Numbered from the stretch's first letter, positions 9,306 to 18,375 are shown. The stretch is 64,000 nucleotides of DNA from Salinimicrobium sediminilitoris (GCF_020866905.1 NZ_JAIVCC010000009.1:124001-188000); one strand, 5' to 3'. The notes: generated by a model not told the origin, from the letters alone. Translations and numbers: made by a program.

Positions 9306-9788
9306 ATGGATTATCTCGCTTTCGCTCGTGTTCTTCATGTTTTGGCGGTAGTACTGTGGATAGGTGGAGTAGCTATGGTCACAACTGTGATCATTCCGGC
9401 AGTGAAAAAAATGAAGTCAAAAGAGGAGCAAATGGAGACCTTTGAAAAGATAGAAGGGCGATTTTCCATGCAGGCTAAGATCACTACATTGATCACCGCA
9501 ATTACCGGTTTTTATATGCTGCATCTGTACGGCTGGGACAGGTTGCTCTACCTTAGGTTCTGGTGGATCCATGCCATGATCCTGGTCTGGCTTATTTTCA
9601 CAATTGTTCTCTTTATTCTCGAACCTTTCATTTTACATAAATTATTCAGGAAATACGCTACTAAAGATCCGGGAAAAGCGTTTAAAATTCTTCATAGAGC
9701 GCATTGGGTCTTACTCATTTTGAGCCTTGTTACCGTCCTGGGTGCAGTTGCAGGAAGTCATGGCTGGTATTTTATCAATGGATCCTAA
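9306..9788 (+). CDS. CopD/HupD-like four-helix integral membrane protein
   Basis: 160 aa with four hydrophobic helices. The opening ARVLHVLAVVLWIGGVAMVTTVIIP, with a His and a Trp-Ile-Gly-Gly turn in the first helix, is typical of CopD-like / DUF2269-like proteins, some of which bind haem or copper. HAMILVW and ILHRAHWVLL supply further membrane His residues. The function is not established. Its stop is 13 bp before the esterase start, so the pair is likely one transcript. Confidence 0.7.
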   Translation: MDYLAFARVLHVLAVVLWIGGVAMVTTVIIPAVKKMKSKEEQMETFEKIEGRFSMQAKITTLITAITGFYMLHLYGWDRLLYLRFWWIHAMILVWLIFTIVLFILEPFILHKLFRKYATKDPGKAFKILHRAHWVLLILSLVTVLGAVAGSHGWYFINGS

Positions 9789-9801
9789 GAAACCTATAAC
9801 C

Positions 9802-10623
9802 ATGCCTATCAAAAATGTCATTTTTTTCCTGTTTTTTCTGAATGCCATTCCGGGGTTGGCTCAAAATAGTGCCTCTTCCAATGTTTCAACTTTTAAGATA
9901 GAAGCGCCTCAGCTCGATACCATAAGGACCATAAGGATTTATCTTCCGGCAGGCTATGAGACGTCACTGGAAAATTACCCGGTGTTGTACATGCATGATG
10001 CACAGAATCTCTTCGATACCACCACTGCATTTTCGGGAGAATGGAAAGTAGATGAATTTATGGATGCTCAAAAAGGGCAAAAAGTGATTGTGGTTGGGAT
10101 TGACCATGGGGATGAAAAGAGAATTGCAGAACTCACTCCCTTTCCAAATGAAAAATATGGCGGAGGGGAAGGTGCTGCCTATGTAGATTTTCTTGTTAAC
10201 ATCTTAAAGCCCCATATTGACAGTAACTTCCGCAGCCTTCCTGAAGCAGAAAACACTGCTATCTTGGGTTCTTCTCTGGGCGGCCTAATCTCTTTTTATG
10301 CCGCGTTTGAATATCCAGAAGTATTTGGCAAAGTAGGGGTTTCATCGCCTTCCTTCTGGTTTAGTGAAGAGATTTTCGGTTTTGCTGAAGCTTCAGAAAT
10401 CCCTAAAAATTCCCGCTTTTATTTTGTTGCGGGTACTGCCGAGAGTGAGGAAATGATATCCGATCTGTTAGAAATAAAACAGATCTTGCTGAAGAAAGAT
10501 CTTTCCGCAGAAAAGCTTCAAATAAAGATTGTGCAAGATGGGAAGCATAATGAAGTATTTTGGAGCCGGGAATTTCCTGAAGCATTTGAATGGCTTTTCC
10601 TGAACCCCGGGCGCGATCAATAA
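9802..10623 (+). CDS. Secreted alpha/beta-hydrolase, putative esterase (esterase D / Fes-like)
   Basis: About 273 aa. ATG 9802 is chosen because it opens a signal peptide (MPIKNVIFFLFFLNAIPGLAQ); a longer frame would overlap the previous gene. The fold is that of the putative-esterase family: RIYLPAGYE, YPVLYMHDAQNLFD, the nucleophile elbow GSSLGGLISFYAAFEYPEVFGKVGVSSPSFW, and a C-terminal DGKHNEVFW carrying the likely catalytic His. Substrates in this family include siderophore and carbohydrate esters; the one here is unknown. One copy of the dispersed palindrome overlaps its signal-peptide codons at 9810-9826. Confidence 0.87.
   Translation: MPIKNVIFFLFFLNAIPGLAQNSASSNVSTFKIEAPQLDTIRTIRIYLPAGYETSLENYPVLYMHDAQNLFDTTTAFSGEWKVDEFMDAQKGQKVIVVGIDHGDEKRIAELTPFPNEKYGGGEGAAYVDFLVNILKPHIDSNFRSLPEAENTAILGSSLGGLISFYAAFEYPEVFGKVGVSSPSFWFSEEIFGFAEASEIPKNSRFYFVAGTAESEEMISDLLEIKQILLKKDLSAEKLQIKIVQDGKHNEVFWSREFPEAFEWLFLNPGRDQ
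9810..9826. repeat. CAAAAATGNCATTTTTG palindrome copy inside signal-peptide codons
   Basis: CAAAAATGTCATTTTTT, one mismatch from the consensus, 22 bp after the stop of the previous gene and 8 bp into the esterase coding sequence. Confidence 0.55.
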
Positions 10624-10630
10624 TGTGGTT

Positions 10631-10647
10631 CAAAAATGGTATTTTTG
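10631..10647. repeat. CAAAAATGNCATTTTTG palindrome copy
   Basis: CAAAAATGGTATTTTTG, one mismatch from the consensus, 8 bp after the esterase stop codon in the gap before the ABC transporter. Confidence 0.7.
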
Positions 10648-10686
10648 GAGGTGCCCGAGTAGCAGTCTAATCAAAATCTCAACAAT

Positions 10687-12516
10687 TTGCCACGACCCCA
10701 ACGATCTCTGGAACCTAATAAATACAAATTTCGGGAGAGTTTTGTTTCCCTCAAATTTGTGCCGAGGTTCTTCAGGGAGATTAGAAAAGTCAATCCAAAA
10801 CTATTTTATCTCAATATTTTATGTCGGCTCATAAATGCTGTTCTCCCGGTTCTTATGCTGTGGGTAGGAAAATTGATCATCGACGAAGTTGTGCTGCAAA
10901 TTGGTGCCGATGTAAAGGATCTTGACCGACTTTGGGTTTTGGTCGCTGCCGAATTTTTGCTGGCGGTACTATCAGATCTCCTCAACCGCGGAATTAGCCT
11001 GATCGATGCGTTGCTTGGAGATCAATATTCGATCGATACCTCTGTGCGGATCATCAAGAAAACTTCAGAAGTTAATCTCGATGAACTGGAAGATTCAGAA
11101 TTCTACGATAAGCTGGAAAGGGCCAGGCAGCAAACTACGGGTAGAGTAGGTCTCATGTCAAATATCCTTACCCAGGCCGAAGATATTATTGTTATTGTTT
11201 CATTGTTGGTAGGAGTTGTGGCTTTTGAACCCTGGTTAATCATCCTGCTGGTGGTTTCGATCATTCCCACAATGATCAATGAAGTGAAATTCAGCGGTAC
11301 CAGTTACTCCCTTGCCCGAAGCTGGACACAGGAGCGGCGGGAACTTGATTACCTTCGATACGCCGGCGCCAGTGATGTAACTGCCAAGGAGGTGAAACTT
11401 TTTGGTCTTTCGGAATATATTGCCAACAGGTTCAAAGGATTATCCCAACGTTATTATGCGCAGAGCAAGCAGCTGGCAAAACAAAGAGCCGGCTGGGGCT
11501 CATTTTTTAACGTCATAGGAACTTCAGCTTATTACGCGGCCTATGTTCTTATTATTTTTAGAACGGTGGCAGGAATTTTTTCCCTGGGAGATCTTACCTT
11601 CCTTGCAGGGTCTTTTAACCGGCTTCGGCAAAAGCTGCAGGGATTCTTTACCCGCTTTACTATGATTACCGAAACCGCGCTTTACCTTCAGGATTACTTC
11701 GATTTTCTGGATCTGAGTTACCACAAACCGACTGCTGGCGGTCAACCCCTTCCGAAGGAGATCAAAGACGGATTTGAGTTTATTAATGTCGGATTCAAAT
11801 ATCCAAAGTCTGAAAGATGGGTAGTAAGAAATATTCATTTCAAGCTGAAGGCAGGGGAGAAACTGGCTTTTGTAGGAGAGAATGGTGCGGGGAAAACTAC
11901 TTTGATCAAACTCCTGCTGCAGTTTTACGAGCCAACAGAAGGAGAGATACGGCTGGATGGAATTCCTATTAAACAATATGATAGAACAGCGTATCAAAAA
12001 TATTTTGGAGTGATCTTTCAGGATTTTGTGAAGTTTGAGCTAACCTTAAGGGAGAACATAGCCATGGGAGAGATCACAGAGATCCAGGACCAGGAGAGAA
12101 TTGAAGGGGCGGCCTCAAAAAGTCTTGCAGACCAGGTGGTGAGTGAACTTCCTTTTGGATACGATCAACAGTTAGGGAAGCGGTTTAAGCAGGGGAAGGA
12201 TCTTTCGGGAGGACAGTGGCAAAAAATAGCCATTGCGAGGGCTTATATGAAAGATGCCGAAGTTCTTATTCTTGATGAACCAACCTCGGCCCTTGATGCG
12301 CGTGCCGAGACTGAGGCCTTTGACAGGTTTATTAAACTTACTGAAGGCAAAACTGCGGTGATCATTTCTCACAGATTCAGTACCGTAAGAATAGCCGACA
12401 GGGTCATGGTTTTAAAGGATGGAGCAGTCCTGGAGATTGGAACGCATGAGGAGCTCATGGAAAATAAACAGTTATACTCGGAACTTTTCAATCTACAAGC
12501 CGCAGCTTATAAATAA
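10687..12516 (+). CDS. ABC exporter half-transporter (fused permease and ATPase)
   Basis: 609 aa. An N-terminal six-helix membrane domain (~residues 35-330) is fused to an ATPase domain with Walker A GENGAGKTTLIKL, signature LSGGQWQKIAIARAYM, Walker B VLILDEPTSALD and H-loop ISHRFSTV. It is a homodimeric or heterodimeric exporter of the MsbA/LmrA type, probably for a lipid, peptide or drug. The start is TTG 10687: an in-frame stop lies at 10660-10662 and no ATG occurs before the first membrane helix. Substrate unknown. Confidence 0.9.
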   Translation: MPRPQRSLEPNKYKFRESFVSLKFVPRFFREIRKVNPKLFYLNILCRLINAVLPVLMLWVGKLIIDEVVLQIGADVKDLDRLWVLVAAEFLLAVLSDLLNRGISLIDALLGDQYSIDTSVRIIKKTSEVNLDELEDSEFYDKLERARQQTTGRVGLMSNILTQAEDIIVIVSLLVGVVAFEPWLIILLVVSIIPTMINEVKFSGTSYSLARSWTQERRELDYLRYAGASDVTAKEVKLFGLSEYIANRFKGLSQRYYAQSKQLAKQRAGWGSFFNVIGTSAYYAAYVLIIFRTVAGIFSLGDLTFLAGSFNRLRQKLQGFFTRFTMITETALYLQDYFDFLDLSYHKPTAGGQPLPKEIKDGFEFINVGFKYPKSERWVVRNIHFKLKAGEKLAFVGENGAGKTTLIKLLLQFYEPTEGEIRLDGIPIKQYDRTAYQKYFGVIFQDFVKFELTLRENIAMGEITEIQDQERIEGAASKSLADQVVSELPFGYDQQLGKRFKQGKDLSGGQWQKIAIARAYMKDAEVLILDEPTSALDARAETEAFDRFIKLTEGKTAVIISHRFSTVRIADRVMVLKDGAVLEIGTHEELMENKQLYSELFNLQAAAYK

Positions 12517-12602
12517 AATTGTGGAAAATCCTGAAAGTTAGGATAGATCCTTCTGAAAACCCGGGAAAAGAACTTCTGAAACTTTTTTCCAATTTTCTTC
12601 TT

Positions 12603-12617
12603 AAAAAATGCATTTTG
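12603..12617. repeat. Degenerate palindrome copy lacking the central base
   Basis: AAAAAATGCATTTTG, the repeat core without the central N, in the 150-bp gap between the ABC transporter and the 156-aa gene. Confidence 0.35.
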
Positions 12618-12668
12618 GAGTAACTTTTCTTTGAATTTACGTCAAACCTGTAAGTAGATTCCTAAAAG

Positions 12669-13139
12669 ATGAAGTTAGAGGAAGCCATTCAAAGGTTAGA
12701 CCGTTCTACGGGAGTGCCCGGCTCAGGAAAGTCAGTAAAAATTAAGCAGCGTTTCAGCAATATTTTGCAGGAGGTGAAGTATAAAGATCTACCTCCGGAA
12801 CAACTTGCACTTCTTGAACAGGAGCTAGATTCAATTTTTTCGGGAGTTGATTTGCAAGCTGAAAAAGTAGAAAAGTATTTACGATTACGCCTGGAAGGTT
12901 TGCTCAAGTTCCTCCGCAAGAAATTTGCTCTGGTGCCCGAAGGTTACTGCGCCATGAACGGAATGCGATTTGGACTTGCAGCCGGTTTTGTCCTACTATT
13001 AGTTCTTCTTGTTTTTATCGACTCGGTATTGAAATATTACAGTCCCCTTAGCGGTTTACTTTTAGGAGTGATGGTGGGTTCAATATGCGACCGAAGACGC
13101 AAAGCCAGAGGAAAGGCACTTCTTACCCGTATGGTTTAA
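12669..13139 (+). CDS. Hypothetical protein, helical N-terminus with membrane hairpin
   Basis: 156 aa. Residues 1-95 are charged and helical (EQLALLEQELDSIFSGVDLQAEKVEKYLRL). Two hydrophobic stretches follow (~102-117 and ~123-138), ending with a basic tail (CDRRRKARGKALL). It resembles small uncharacterised Bacteroidota membrane proteins; no domain is recognised. The LigT-like gene starts 10 bp later, so the two are probably co-transcribed. Confidence 0.65.
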   Translation: MKLEEAIQRLDRSTGVPGSGKSVKIKQRFSNILQEVKYKDLPPEQLALLEQELDSIFSGVDLQAEKVEKYLRLRLEGLLKFLRKKFALVPEGYCAMNGMRFGLAAGFVLLLVLLVFIDSVLKYYSPLSGLLLGVMVGSICDRRRKARGKALLTRMV

Positions 13140-13143
13140 TTCT

Positions 13144-13160
13144 CCAAAAATGTCATTTTC
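13144..13160. repeat. Dispersed palindrome overlapping a start codon
   Basis: CCAAAAATGTCATTTTC. The ATG in the palindrome is the start codon (13150) of the LigT-like gene, and the element begins 5 bp after the previous stop. Confidence 0.6.
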
Positions 13161-13689
13161 TAGAGCTCTTTATTTTGCAGCCATTCTTCCACCACCGGGA
13201 ATAAGGGAGCAGGTTCTTGAATTAAAACTGGAGATGAAAGAGAAGTTTGAGACTTCACATGCATTGAAATTACCAGCCCATATCACTCTTGTGCCCCCTG
13301 TATGGCTGGAAAATAAACAAGAACACCTATTTGTTGATGCTGTTAGAATTGTCACTGAAGAAACACCCTCTTTTCCTGTGGAACTGAAGGATTTTGGCCA
13401 TTTTGGACAGCGCGTAATATTTATCAATGCTATTAATCCCAGCCGTCTGAAGGAGTTTTATCAAAATCTCCTTAATTCCCTTACGGAATTTCTCCCCAAC
13501 AAGGGTGCAAAGTTGCATCCACATGTGACCATTGCAACAAGGGACCTTTCCAGGCAAAATTTTAATAAGGCATGGAAGGAGTATAAAGACAGATCTTTTT
13601 CAGTTGAATTTAATGCTGAATCCTTAACGATCTTCAAACACAATGGAAAAACCTGGAATATTCTTGAGACATTTTTGTTAAAGAAATAA
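13150..13689 (+). CDS. 2'-5' RNA ligase / cyclic phosphodiesterase family protein (LigT-like)
   Basis: 179 aa, the usual length for the 2H phosphoesterase superfamily. Both catalytic HxT motifs are present: HIT at residues 44-46 (LPAHITLVPP) and HVT at 125-127 (LHPHVTIATRD). Members open or form 2'-5' or cyclic phosphodiester bonds in RNA; the natural substrate in Bacteroidota is unknown. The start codon lies inside a palindromic repeat, which might affect translation. Confidence 0.88.
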   Translation: MSFSRALYFAAILPPPGIREQVLELKLEMKEKFETSHALKLPAHITLVPPVWLENKQEHLFVDAVRIVTEETPSFPVELKDFGHFGQRVIFINAINPSRLKEFYQNLLNSLTEFLPNKGAKLHPHVTIATRDLSRQNFNKAWKEYKDRSFSVEFNAESLTIFKHNGKTWNILETFLLKK

Positions 13690-13804
13690 GTCTGGATAAA
13701 CCTTTTTTCTCACCAGGAACCTGGTCTTAACAATATTTTATAAGCGGAGGACCCTATTTTCCATAGGATTCGGCTTAATTTAGAGGATCATCCAAAGTAT
13801 ATCC

Positions 13805-14944
13805 ATGAAAAATCCTCTACAAAATTTCTGGCTGTTACTTTTCCTGGGGAGCATGTTTACTGTTCTTCCTTTACAGGCACAGGATTCCCCTGAAGTAGAC
13901 ATAGGCGGGGCCTTACGCTTCAATTATAATCTTTCTTCCTGGAAACCCGAACAAAAGAACAGGGGCGGGGACTTTGGTTATGACATGTTCAGGATCAATG
14001 CAGTTGCTGCTTACCAGGGAATCTATGTCAATGCCGAATTCCGTCATTATTCCGAAGCTTTTGGAGGTGGGATGCTCAAACAGGGCTGGTTCGGATATAA
14101 ATTCAATGAGACTGAAGAACTGCAAGTCGGCCTTACACAAGTACCTTTTGGAATTCAGCAATACAATTCCCACAACTGGTTCTTTAACCTGGGTTATTAC
14201 ATGGGGCTGGAGGACGATCATGATATGGGAATAAAATACATGAACCTGGGTGAAAAATGGGAGTACCAAATAGCTTACTTTAAAAATGCCGAAGAACTAA
14301 GGTTCGGTGATGCTTCCGCGGTTTCTGCCAGCAGGTATTCGTATGACGTTGCCGGGAACAACAAAGAGGTGCACCAGGGAAATGTGAAATTGATGTATAA
14401 GTGGGGCGACAGCCTGCAGTCACGCCTTGGAACTTCTGCCCAATATGGCGGGCTCTACAACATCAACACTAAAGAAACCGGGGATCATTACGGGCTTGCC
14501 CTGCACTATGAAGCCGTTTACAAACTGTGGAACCTTAAAACCGAAGCCATGATCGTTGCCCATAATCCAGAAAATGAAGAAGACGCTTCAGAAGAGATCA
14601 TTACCATGGCTGCTTATGGCGCGCCTTATGAGGTCGCAGCCGATTTTAACCTGTATACCCTCGCTATCGCCCGCAATGTGCCGGTGAATTGGGGACCGGT
14701 TTCCAATTTGCAGTTCTACAATGATTTTGGATACATGCAGAAAAAGGAAAATTCCTTTGAAGATTCTTTTATGAATGTGACAGGAGTTTTGGTGACAGCG
14801 GGCAACCTTTATACATATATCGACTATGCCGCAGGATACAACCATTCCTGGTTGGGCGGCAATTTTGTGGACGATTTTGCCGCAGGAAATCCCAATGCCA
14901 AGTGGGAGGCAAGGTTCAATATTAATTTTGGGTACTATTTCTAA
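13805..14944 (+). CDS. Outer-membrane porin-like beta-barrel
   Basis: 379 aa with a signal peptide (MKNPLQNFWLLLFLGSMFTVLPLQAQ). The mature sequence alternates aromatic and polar residues in short strands (ALRFNYNLSSW, AYQGIYVNAEFRHYSEAF, LQVGLTQVPFGIQQYN) and ends with an aromatic residue (FNINFGYYF), both standard for barrel proteins recognised by BamA. It lies 29 bp before a BCCT transporter, suggesting that it forms the outer-membrane route for the same solute. The specific porin family is not resolved. Confidence 0.82.
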   Translation: MKNPLQNFWLLLFLGSMFTVLPLQAQDSPEVDIGGALRFNYNLSSWKPEQKNRGGDFGYDMFRINAVAAYQGIYVNAEFRHYSEAFGGGMLKQGWFGYKFNETEELQVGLTQVPFGIQQYNSHNWFFNLGYYMGLEDDHDMGIKYMNLGEKWEYQIAYFKNAEELRFGDASAVSASRYSYDVAGNNKEVHQGNVKLMYKWGDSLQSRLGTSAQYGGLYNINTKETGDHYGLALHYEAVYKLWNLKTEAMIVAHNPENEEDASEEIITMAAYGAPYEVAADFNLYTLAIARNVPVNWGPVSNLQFYNDFGYMQKKENSFEDSFMNVTGVLVTAGNLYTYIDYAAGYNHSWLGGNFVDDFAAGNPNAKWEARFNINFGYYF

Positions 14945-14973
14945 ACCCGGAACAACTTTAAAATTAAGAGACT

Positions 14974-16599
14974 ATGGCTAAAAAGATCGTAAGAAGTGAT
15001 GAACGAAAATCCATTATGGGCCTAAATGTCAATGGTCCGGTATTTTTCACTTCTTCTATAATCATCATCATAAGTATCGCCTTAACCCTCATTTTTGAGG
15101 AGCAGGCCGAAGGAGTTTTTAATTCGATTCAGAATTTTGTAGCCAATACCGGGGGCTGGTTCTTCGTACTATGCGTGAACATCTATCTCATATTTGTGAT
15201 CTACCTGGCCTTCAGCAAATTCGGAGATATTAAAATAGGAGGGAAGGATGCCAAAACCGAATTTAAAACCGTCTCATGGTTTGCCATGCTCTTTAGTGCG
15301 GGAATGGGAATTGGGCTGCTCTTTTGGAGTATAGCCGAACCTATCACGCATTTTATGAATCCGCCACTGACTGAAGGCGGCACCCCGGCTGCTGCCCAGG
15401 AGGCCATGAATTTCACTTTTTTGCACTGGGGTTTCCATGCCTGGGGGATTTATGCTCTGGTGGGGCTGTCCCTTGCCTATTTTACATATTCCCACGGTTT
15501 ACCATTAACCATACGGTCGGTTTTTTATCCAATCTTAGGAGACAAGATCTACGGAAAAAGAGGAGATCTCATAGATATCTTTGCAGTACTGGCCACCCTT
15601 TTTGGATTGGCAACTTCATTAGGTTTAGGAGTACAACAAATAGCCGCAGGGCTGTCTCACGTTTTTGGTGTTGATAGTGGAATTGTAACCCAGGTGAGTC
15701 TTATTGCCGGGATCACCGCTATTGCTACCATTTCTGTAGTTTTGGGAGTGGACAAAGGAGTGAAATTCCTGAGTGAATGGAACATGAGGATAGCAGTTTT
15801 ACTTTTACTGCTTGTAGTGGTACTGGGTCCAACTATCTTCATTTTTCAGTCTTTTGTGCAGAACACGGGGAACTATTTTTACAGCTTTTTAGAGATCTCT
15901 TCCTGGACCGAGAGCTATACCGGGAATGACTGGCAGAATGCCTGGACAGTCTTTTACTGGGGCTGGTGGATCGCCTGGTCTCCTTTTGTGGGGATGTTCA
16001 TCGCGCGTATTTCAAAAGGAAGAAGCATCAGGGAATTTATTTTAGGAGTGCTTATTGTGCCATCGCTCATTACATTTTTCTGGATCTCTGCCTTTGGAAG
16101 CACCTCCATCCAGCAGGCGCTTTTAGGGGATGATACCATCATTAATGCGGTTGATGATAATGTCGCTACCGCACTCTTCGTTTTCCTTGAGGATTTTCCT
16201 TTCTCGGCAGTACTTAATATTATTGGAGTGGTCCTGATCGCCGGCTTTTTTGTCACCTCTTCCGACTCCGGATCATTGGTGGTAGACAGCCTTACTTCGG
16301 GCGGAAAGATCGATGCCCCTGTAGGACAGCGTATATTCTGGGCAGTGGCCGAAGGTACTGTGGCAGCCGTTCTCCTGATTGGTGGGGGATTACAGGCACT
16401 GCAAACAGCATCCATAGTCACGGGCTTGCCTTTTGCCTTTATCCTGCTTTTCATGTGCTATTCGCTTTACACCGGTGTGCGGGATGAATATCTAAAAGCC
16501 GAAGAGAAAAAAGCCCAGAAGGAACTGGAGAGCTATGAAGAAGTCATTTCAGGCCTAATTAAAAAAAGAGGAGGAAACCATAAAGAAAATCAGTCATGA
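14974..16599 (+). CDS. BCCT family transporter (betaine/carnitine/choline)
   Basis: 541 aa with 12 predicted membrane helices. Signature regions of the BCCT family are clear: WSIAEPITHF, LATSLGLGVQQIAAGL, and the conserved helix-8 block FYWGWWIAWSPFVGMFIARISKGRS. It should import quaternary ammonium osmolytes coupled to Na+ or H+. The C-terminus is charged and cytoplasmic, with the possible osmosensing role known for BetP, though the tail is short. Its stop overlaps the next gene's start (ATGA), so it is translationally linked to a universal stress protein. Confidence 0.93.
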   Translation: MAKKIVRSDERKSIMGLNVNGPVFFTSSIIIIISIALTLIFEEQAEGVFNSIQNFVANTGGWFFVLCVNIYLIFVIYLAFSKFGDIKIGGKDAKTEFKTVSWFAMLFSAGMGIGLLFWSIAEPITHFMNPPLTEGGTPAAAQEAMNFTFLHWGFHAWGIYALVGLSLAYFTYSHGLPLTIRSVFYPILGDKIYGKRGDLIDIFAVLATLFGLATSLGLGVQQIAAGLSHVFGVDSGIVTQVSLIAGITAIATISVVLGVDKGVKFLSEWNMRIAVLLLLLVVVLGPTIFIFQSFVQNTGNYFYSFLEISSWTESYTGNDWQNAWTVFYWGWWIAWSPFVGMFIARISKGRSIREFILGVLIVPSLITFFWISAFGSTSIQQALLGDDTIINAVDDNVATALFVFLEDFPFSAVLNIIGVVLIAGFFVTSSDSGSLVVDSLTSGGKIDAPVGQRIFWAVAEGTVAAVLLIGGGLQALQTASIVTGLPFAFILLFMCYSLYTGVRDEYLKAEEKKAQKELESYEEVISGLIKKRGGNHKENQS

Positions 16600-17453
16600 A
16601 AAAGATCAAAAATATACTCGTCGCCCTGGATCTTTCAGCTATAGATGAAAAATTGATCACCTACGCATCCTTTATTGCTGAAAGGCTAAAGGCAGAAAAC
16701 GTGTATTTTGTACATAACATCAAGAAATACGAAATTTCTGAACTTTTTGAAGAACATCTTAAGGATGTTAATCTCGATGAGGTGATTGGGGATGAATTGA
16801 ATGAGAAGGTAAAAACCCATTTTTCGGCGCCTGCAAACTGGGAGGTGCTTATTTCTGAAGATCCTTACAGCGAATCTTTGCTAAAGTATATCGTTGACAA
16901 GTACGGGATAGATCTCGCTCTTGTAGGGAATAAAAAACACGAGAAAGGTACCGGTGTGGTAAGCGGAAAACTACTGCGGTTGCTTAGGTGCGACATTCTT
17001 GCGATACCCACAGCAGCCCAGGAAAAAATGAACACGATCTGGGCCGGAACCGATTTTTCCCATGATTCCCGAAAGGTTTTTAGGATCACCAAAGAATTGC
17101 AGGAAGGACAGAATGTGGATCTAAAAGTTGTGCATGTATACAGTGTGCCCGTACAATTCTCTCCATACGTTACCGCGGAATCCATGGGTCCAAAAGTGGA
17201 AAAACACGTTAAGGAAAAATTCGATAAATTCCTTAAGAAGCTCAATTATTCGGAACCCATCGAACCGCTAATTTTTATGGGAAGAGAATCGGGAGCTGCG
17301 CAAAAGATCTTGGCCAACCTTAAAAATTCAGAAGTAGATATGCTGGTGGTTTCAGACAAGGGTGGTAATACCTTTTCTCCCTTCGCAGTAGGTACGGTGA
17401 CCGAGGAGCTGTTCAATGCTAACCTGGATGTGCCCTTGTGGGTGGTTAAATAG
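16596..17453 (+). CDS. Tandem universal stress protein (UspA-like, two domains)
   Basis: 285 aa made of two Usp domains (~1-140 and ~145-285). The first opens KKIKNILVALDLSAID and the second NTIWAGTDFSHDSRK, both typical. The ATP-binding glycine loop appears as GNKKHEKGTGVVSGK in domain 1 and SDKGGNTFSPFAVGTVTEEL in domain 2. It overlaps the BCCT gene by 4 bp, so it may modulate or report on that transporter. The stop abuts the stop of the convergent M50 gene with no spacer. Confidence 0.9.
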   Translation: MKKIKNILVALDLSAIDEKLITYASFIAERLKAENVYFVHNIKKYEISELFEEHLKDVNLDEVIGDELNEKVKTHFSAPANWEVLISEDPYSESLLKYIVDKYGIDLALVGNKKHEKGTGVVSGKLLRLLRCDILAIPTAAQEKMNTIWAGTDFSHDSRKVFRITKELQEGQNVDLKVVHVYSVPVQFSPYVTAESMGPKVEKHVKEKFDKFLKKLNYSEPIEPLIFMGRESGAAQKILANLKNSEVDMLVVSDKGGNTFSPFAVGTVTEELFNANLDVPLWVVK

Positions 17454-18137
17454 CTATAACGGGATTCGGGGATAATTTTGGATCTCTTTTTCTTCGTCGC
17501 CATTGATCTGCACGATACGGCTGGGACGGTGCTCCTGTGCAATTTTTCGGGCTTTTTGCACAGCATCTTCCTCTTTTTGGAAAGTTTGGACCAGTTCATT
17601 CTTATGATTTAAAAACCGCCAGGTGTCTTCGTCGGTATCCTTCTGGACCCGGTATGTCCGCTCCCTTATAACCTCTTCTTTATTCTTTACCAGTTCGAGG
17701 ATCATCTTGCCATCGCTGTAACTGCCGCCAGGATAGATCATGGGCAGCAGGGCAAAGAACACATAATACATGGAAAAATACGTAAACTGGTAGGTCATCA
17801 TGCCCGTCTCCAGCACCTTATTCTCTACCAGTAAGATCACTGCAATAGTGCTTAAAAGATTAAAAAGCGCACCTCCCAAAAAGATCAGGATATTCGCCAG
17901 TTTCTCTTTCCGTTCAATATTCTCAAAAGTACAGAAGCCGTACCAGAAGTAGTATTGACGAATCTCGATGATCCCTTTGTTAAAGACAGGTTTCCCACTC
18001 CCTACAACGACCCTTATGTTCTTCGCGCCCATGAGCCAGGCAAAAAAAACATGCCCTGCCTCATGCAATATAGAAATGAGGGGAAGGACCAGGAAAAAGG
18101 CGAGCAGGAATTTAGGGATATCATTTATGCCAAACAT
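17454..18137 (-). CDS. M50-like (site-2 protease type) membrane metallopeptidase fused to a DUF2188-like domain
   Basis: 227 aa. The first helix carries HEAGH (residues 25-29), the zinc-binding HExxH of M50 proteases. Further helices follow, with an Asp-Gly motif (YPGGSYSDGKMI, ~145) that could supply the third ligand. The C-terminal 65 residues (YRVQKDTDEDTWRFLNHK ... DAVQKARKIAQEHRPSRIVQINGD) look like DUF2188, a small domain normally found alone. Whether it is an active protease is unproven. It is convergent with the universal stress protein gene with zero intervening bases. Confidence 0.75.
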   Translation of the reverse strand: MFGINDIPKFLLAFFLVLPLISILHEAGHVFFAWLMGAKNIRVVVGSGKPVFNKGIIEIRQYYFWYGFCTFENIERKEKLANILIFLGGALFNLLSTIAVILLVENKVLETGMMTYQFTYFSMYYVFFALLPMIYPGGSYSDGKMILELVKNKEEVIRERTYRVQKDTDEDTWRFLNHKNELVQTFQKEEDAVQKARKIAQEHRPSRIVQINGDEEKEIQNYPRIPL

Positions 18138-18347
18138 AGAACATAATCATTAAGGTCATAATTTATGAAATTCAAGATTTGGGATTCTTAAAATCCCCTA
18201 AAAGTTATTGCGGAAATTAAATGAGGAAACAATCTTATGAGATTCTGAATTTTTAAAGACGTTCTGTACAGGTTATTAAAGATATTCCGAAGGAAAATTT
18301 ATATGAATCCTTCCGGATTAAAGCAGGATTTATAGGCGGGAATTCGA

Positions 18348-18355
18348 TAAATTTG
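18348..18355 (+). promoter_or_regulatory. Candidate -7 box for the CPA2 antiporter gene
   Basis: TAAATTTG, an exact TAnnTTTG match, 20 bp upstream of the ATG. No convincing -33 element is seen. Confidence 0.4.
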
Positions 18356-18375
18356 AATTAAGTAAAGTTTAAAGA

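Noticed and set aside
13717-13736. Small hairpin ACCAGG-AA-CCTGGT after the LigT-like gene
   Set aside because: The stem is only 6 bp and lacks a T-run, so a terminator call is not justified.
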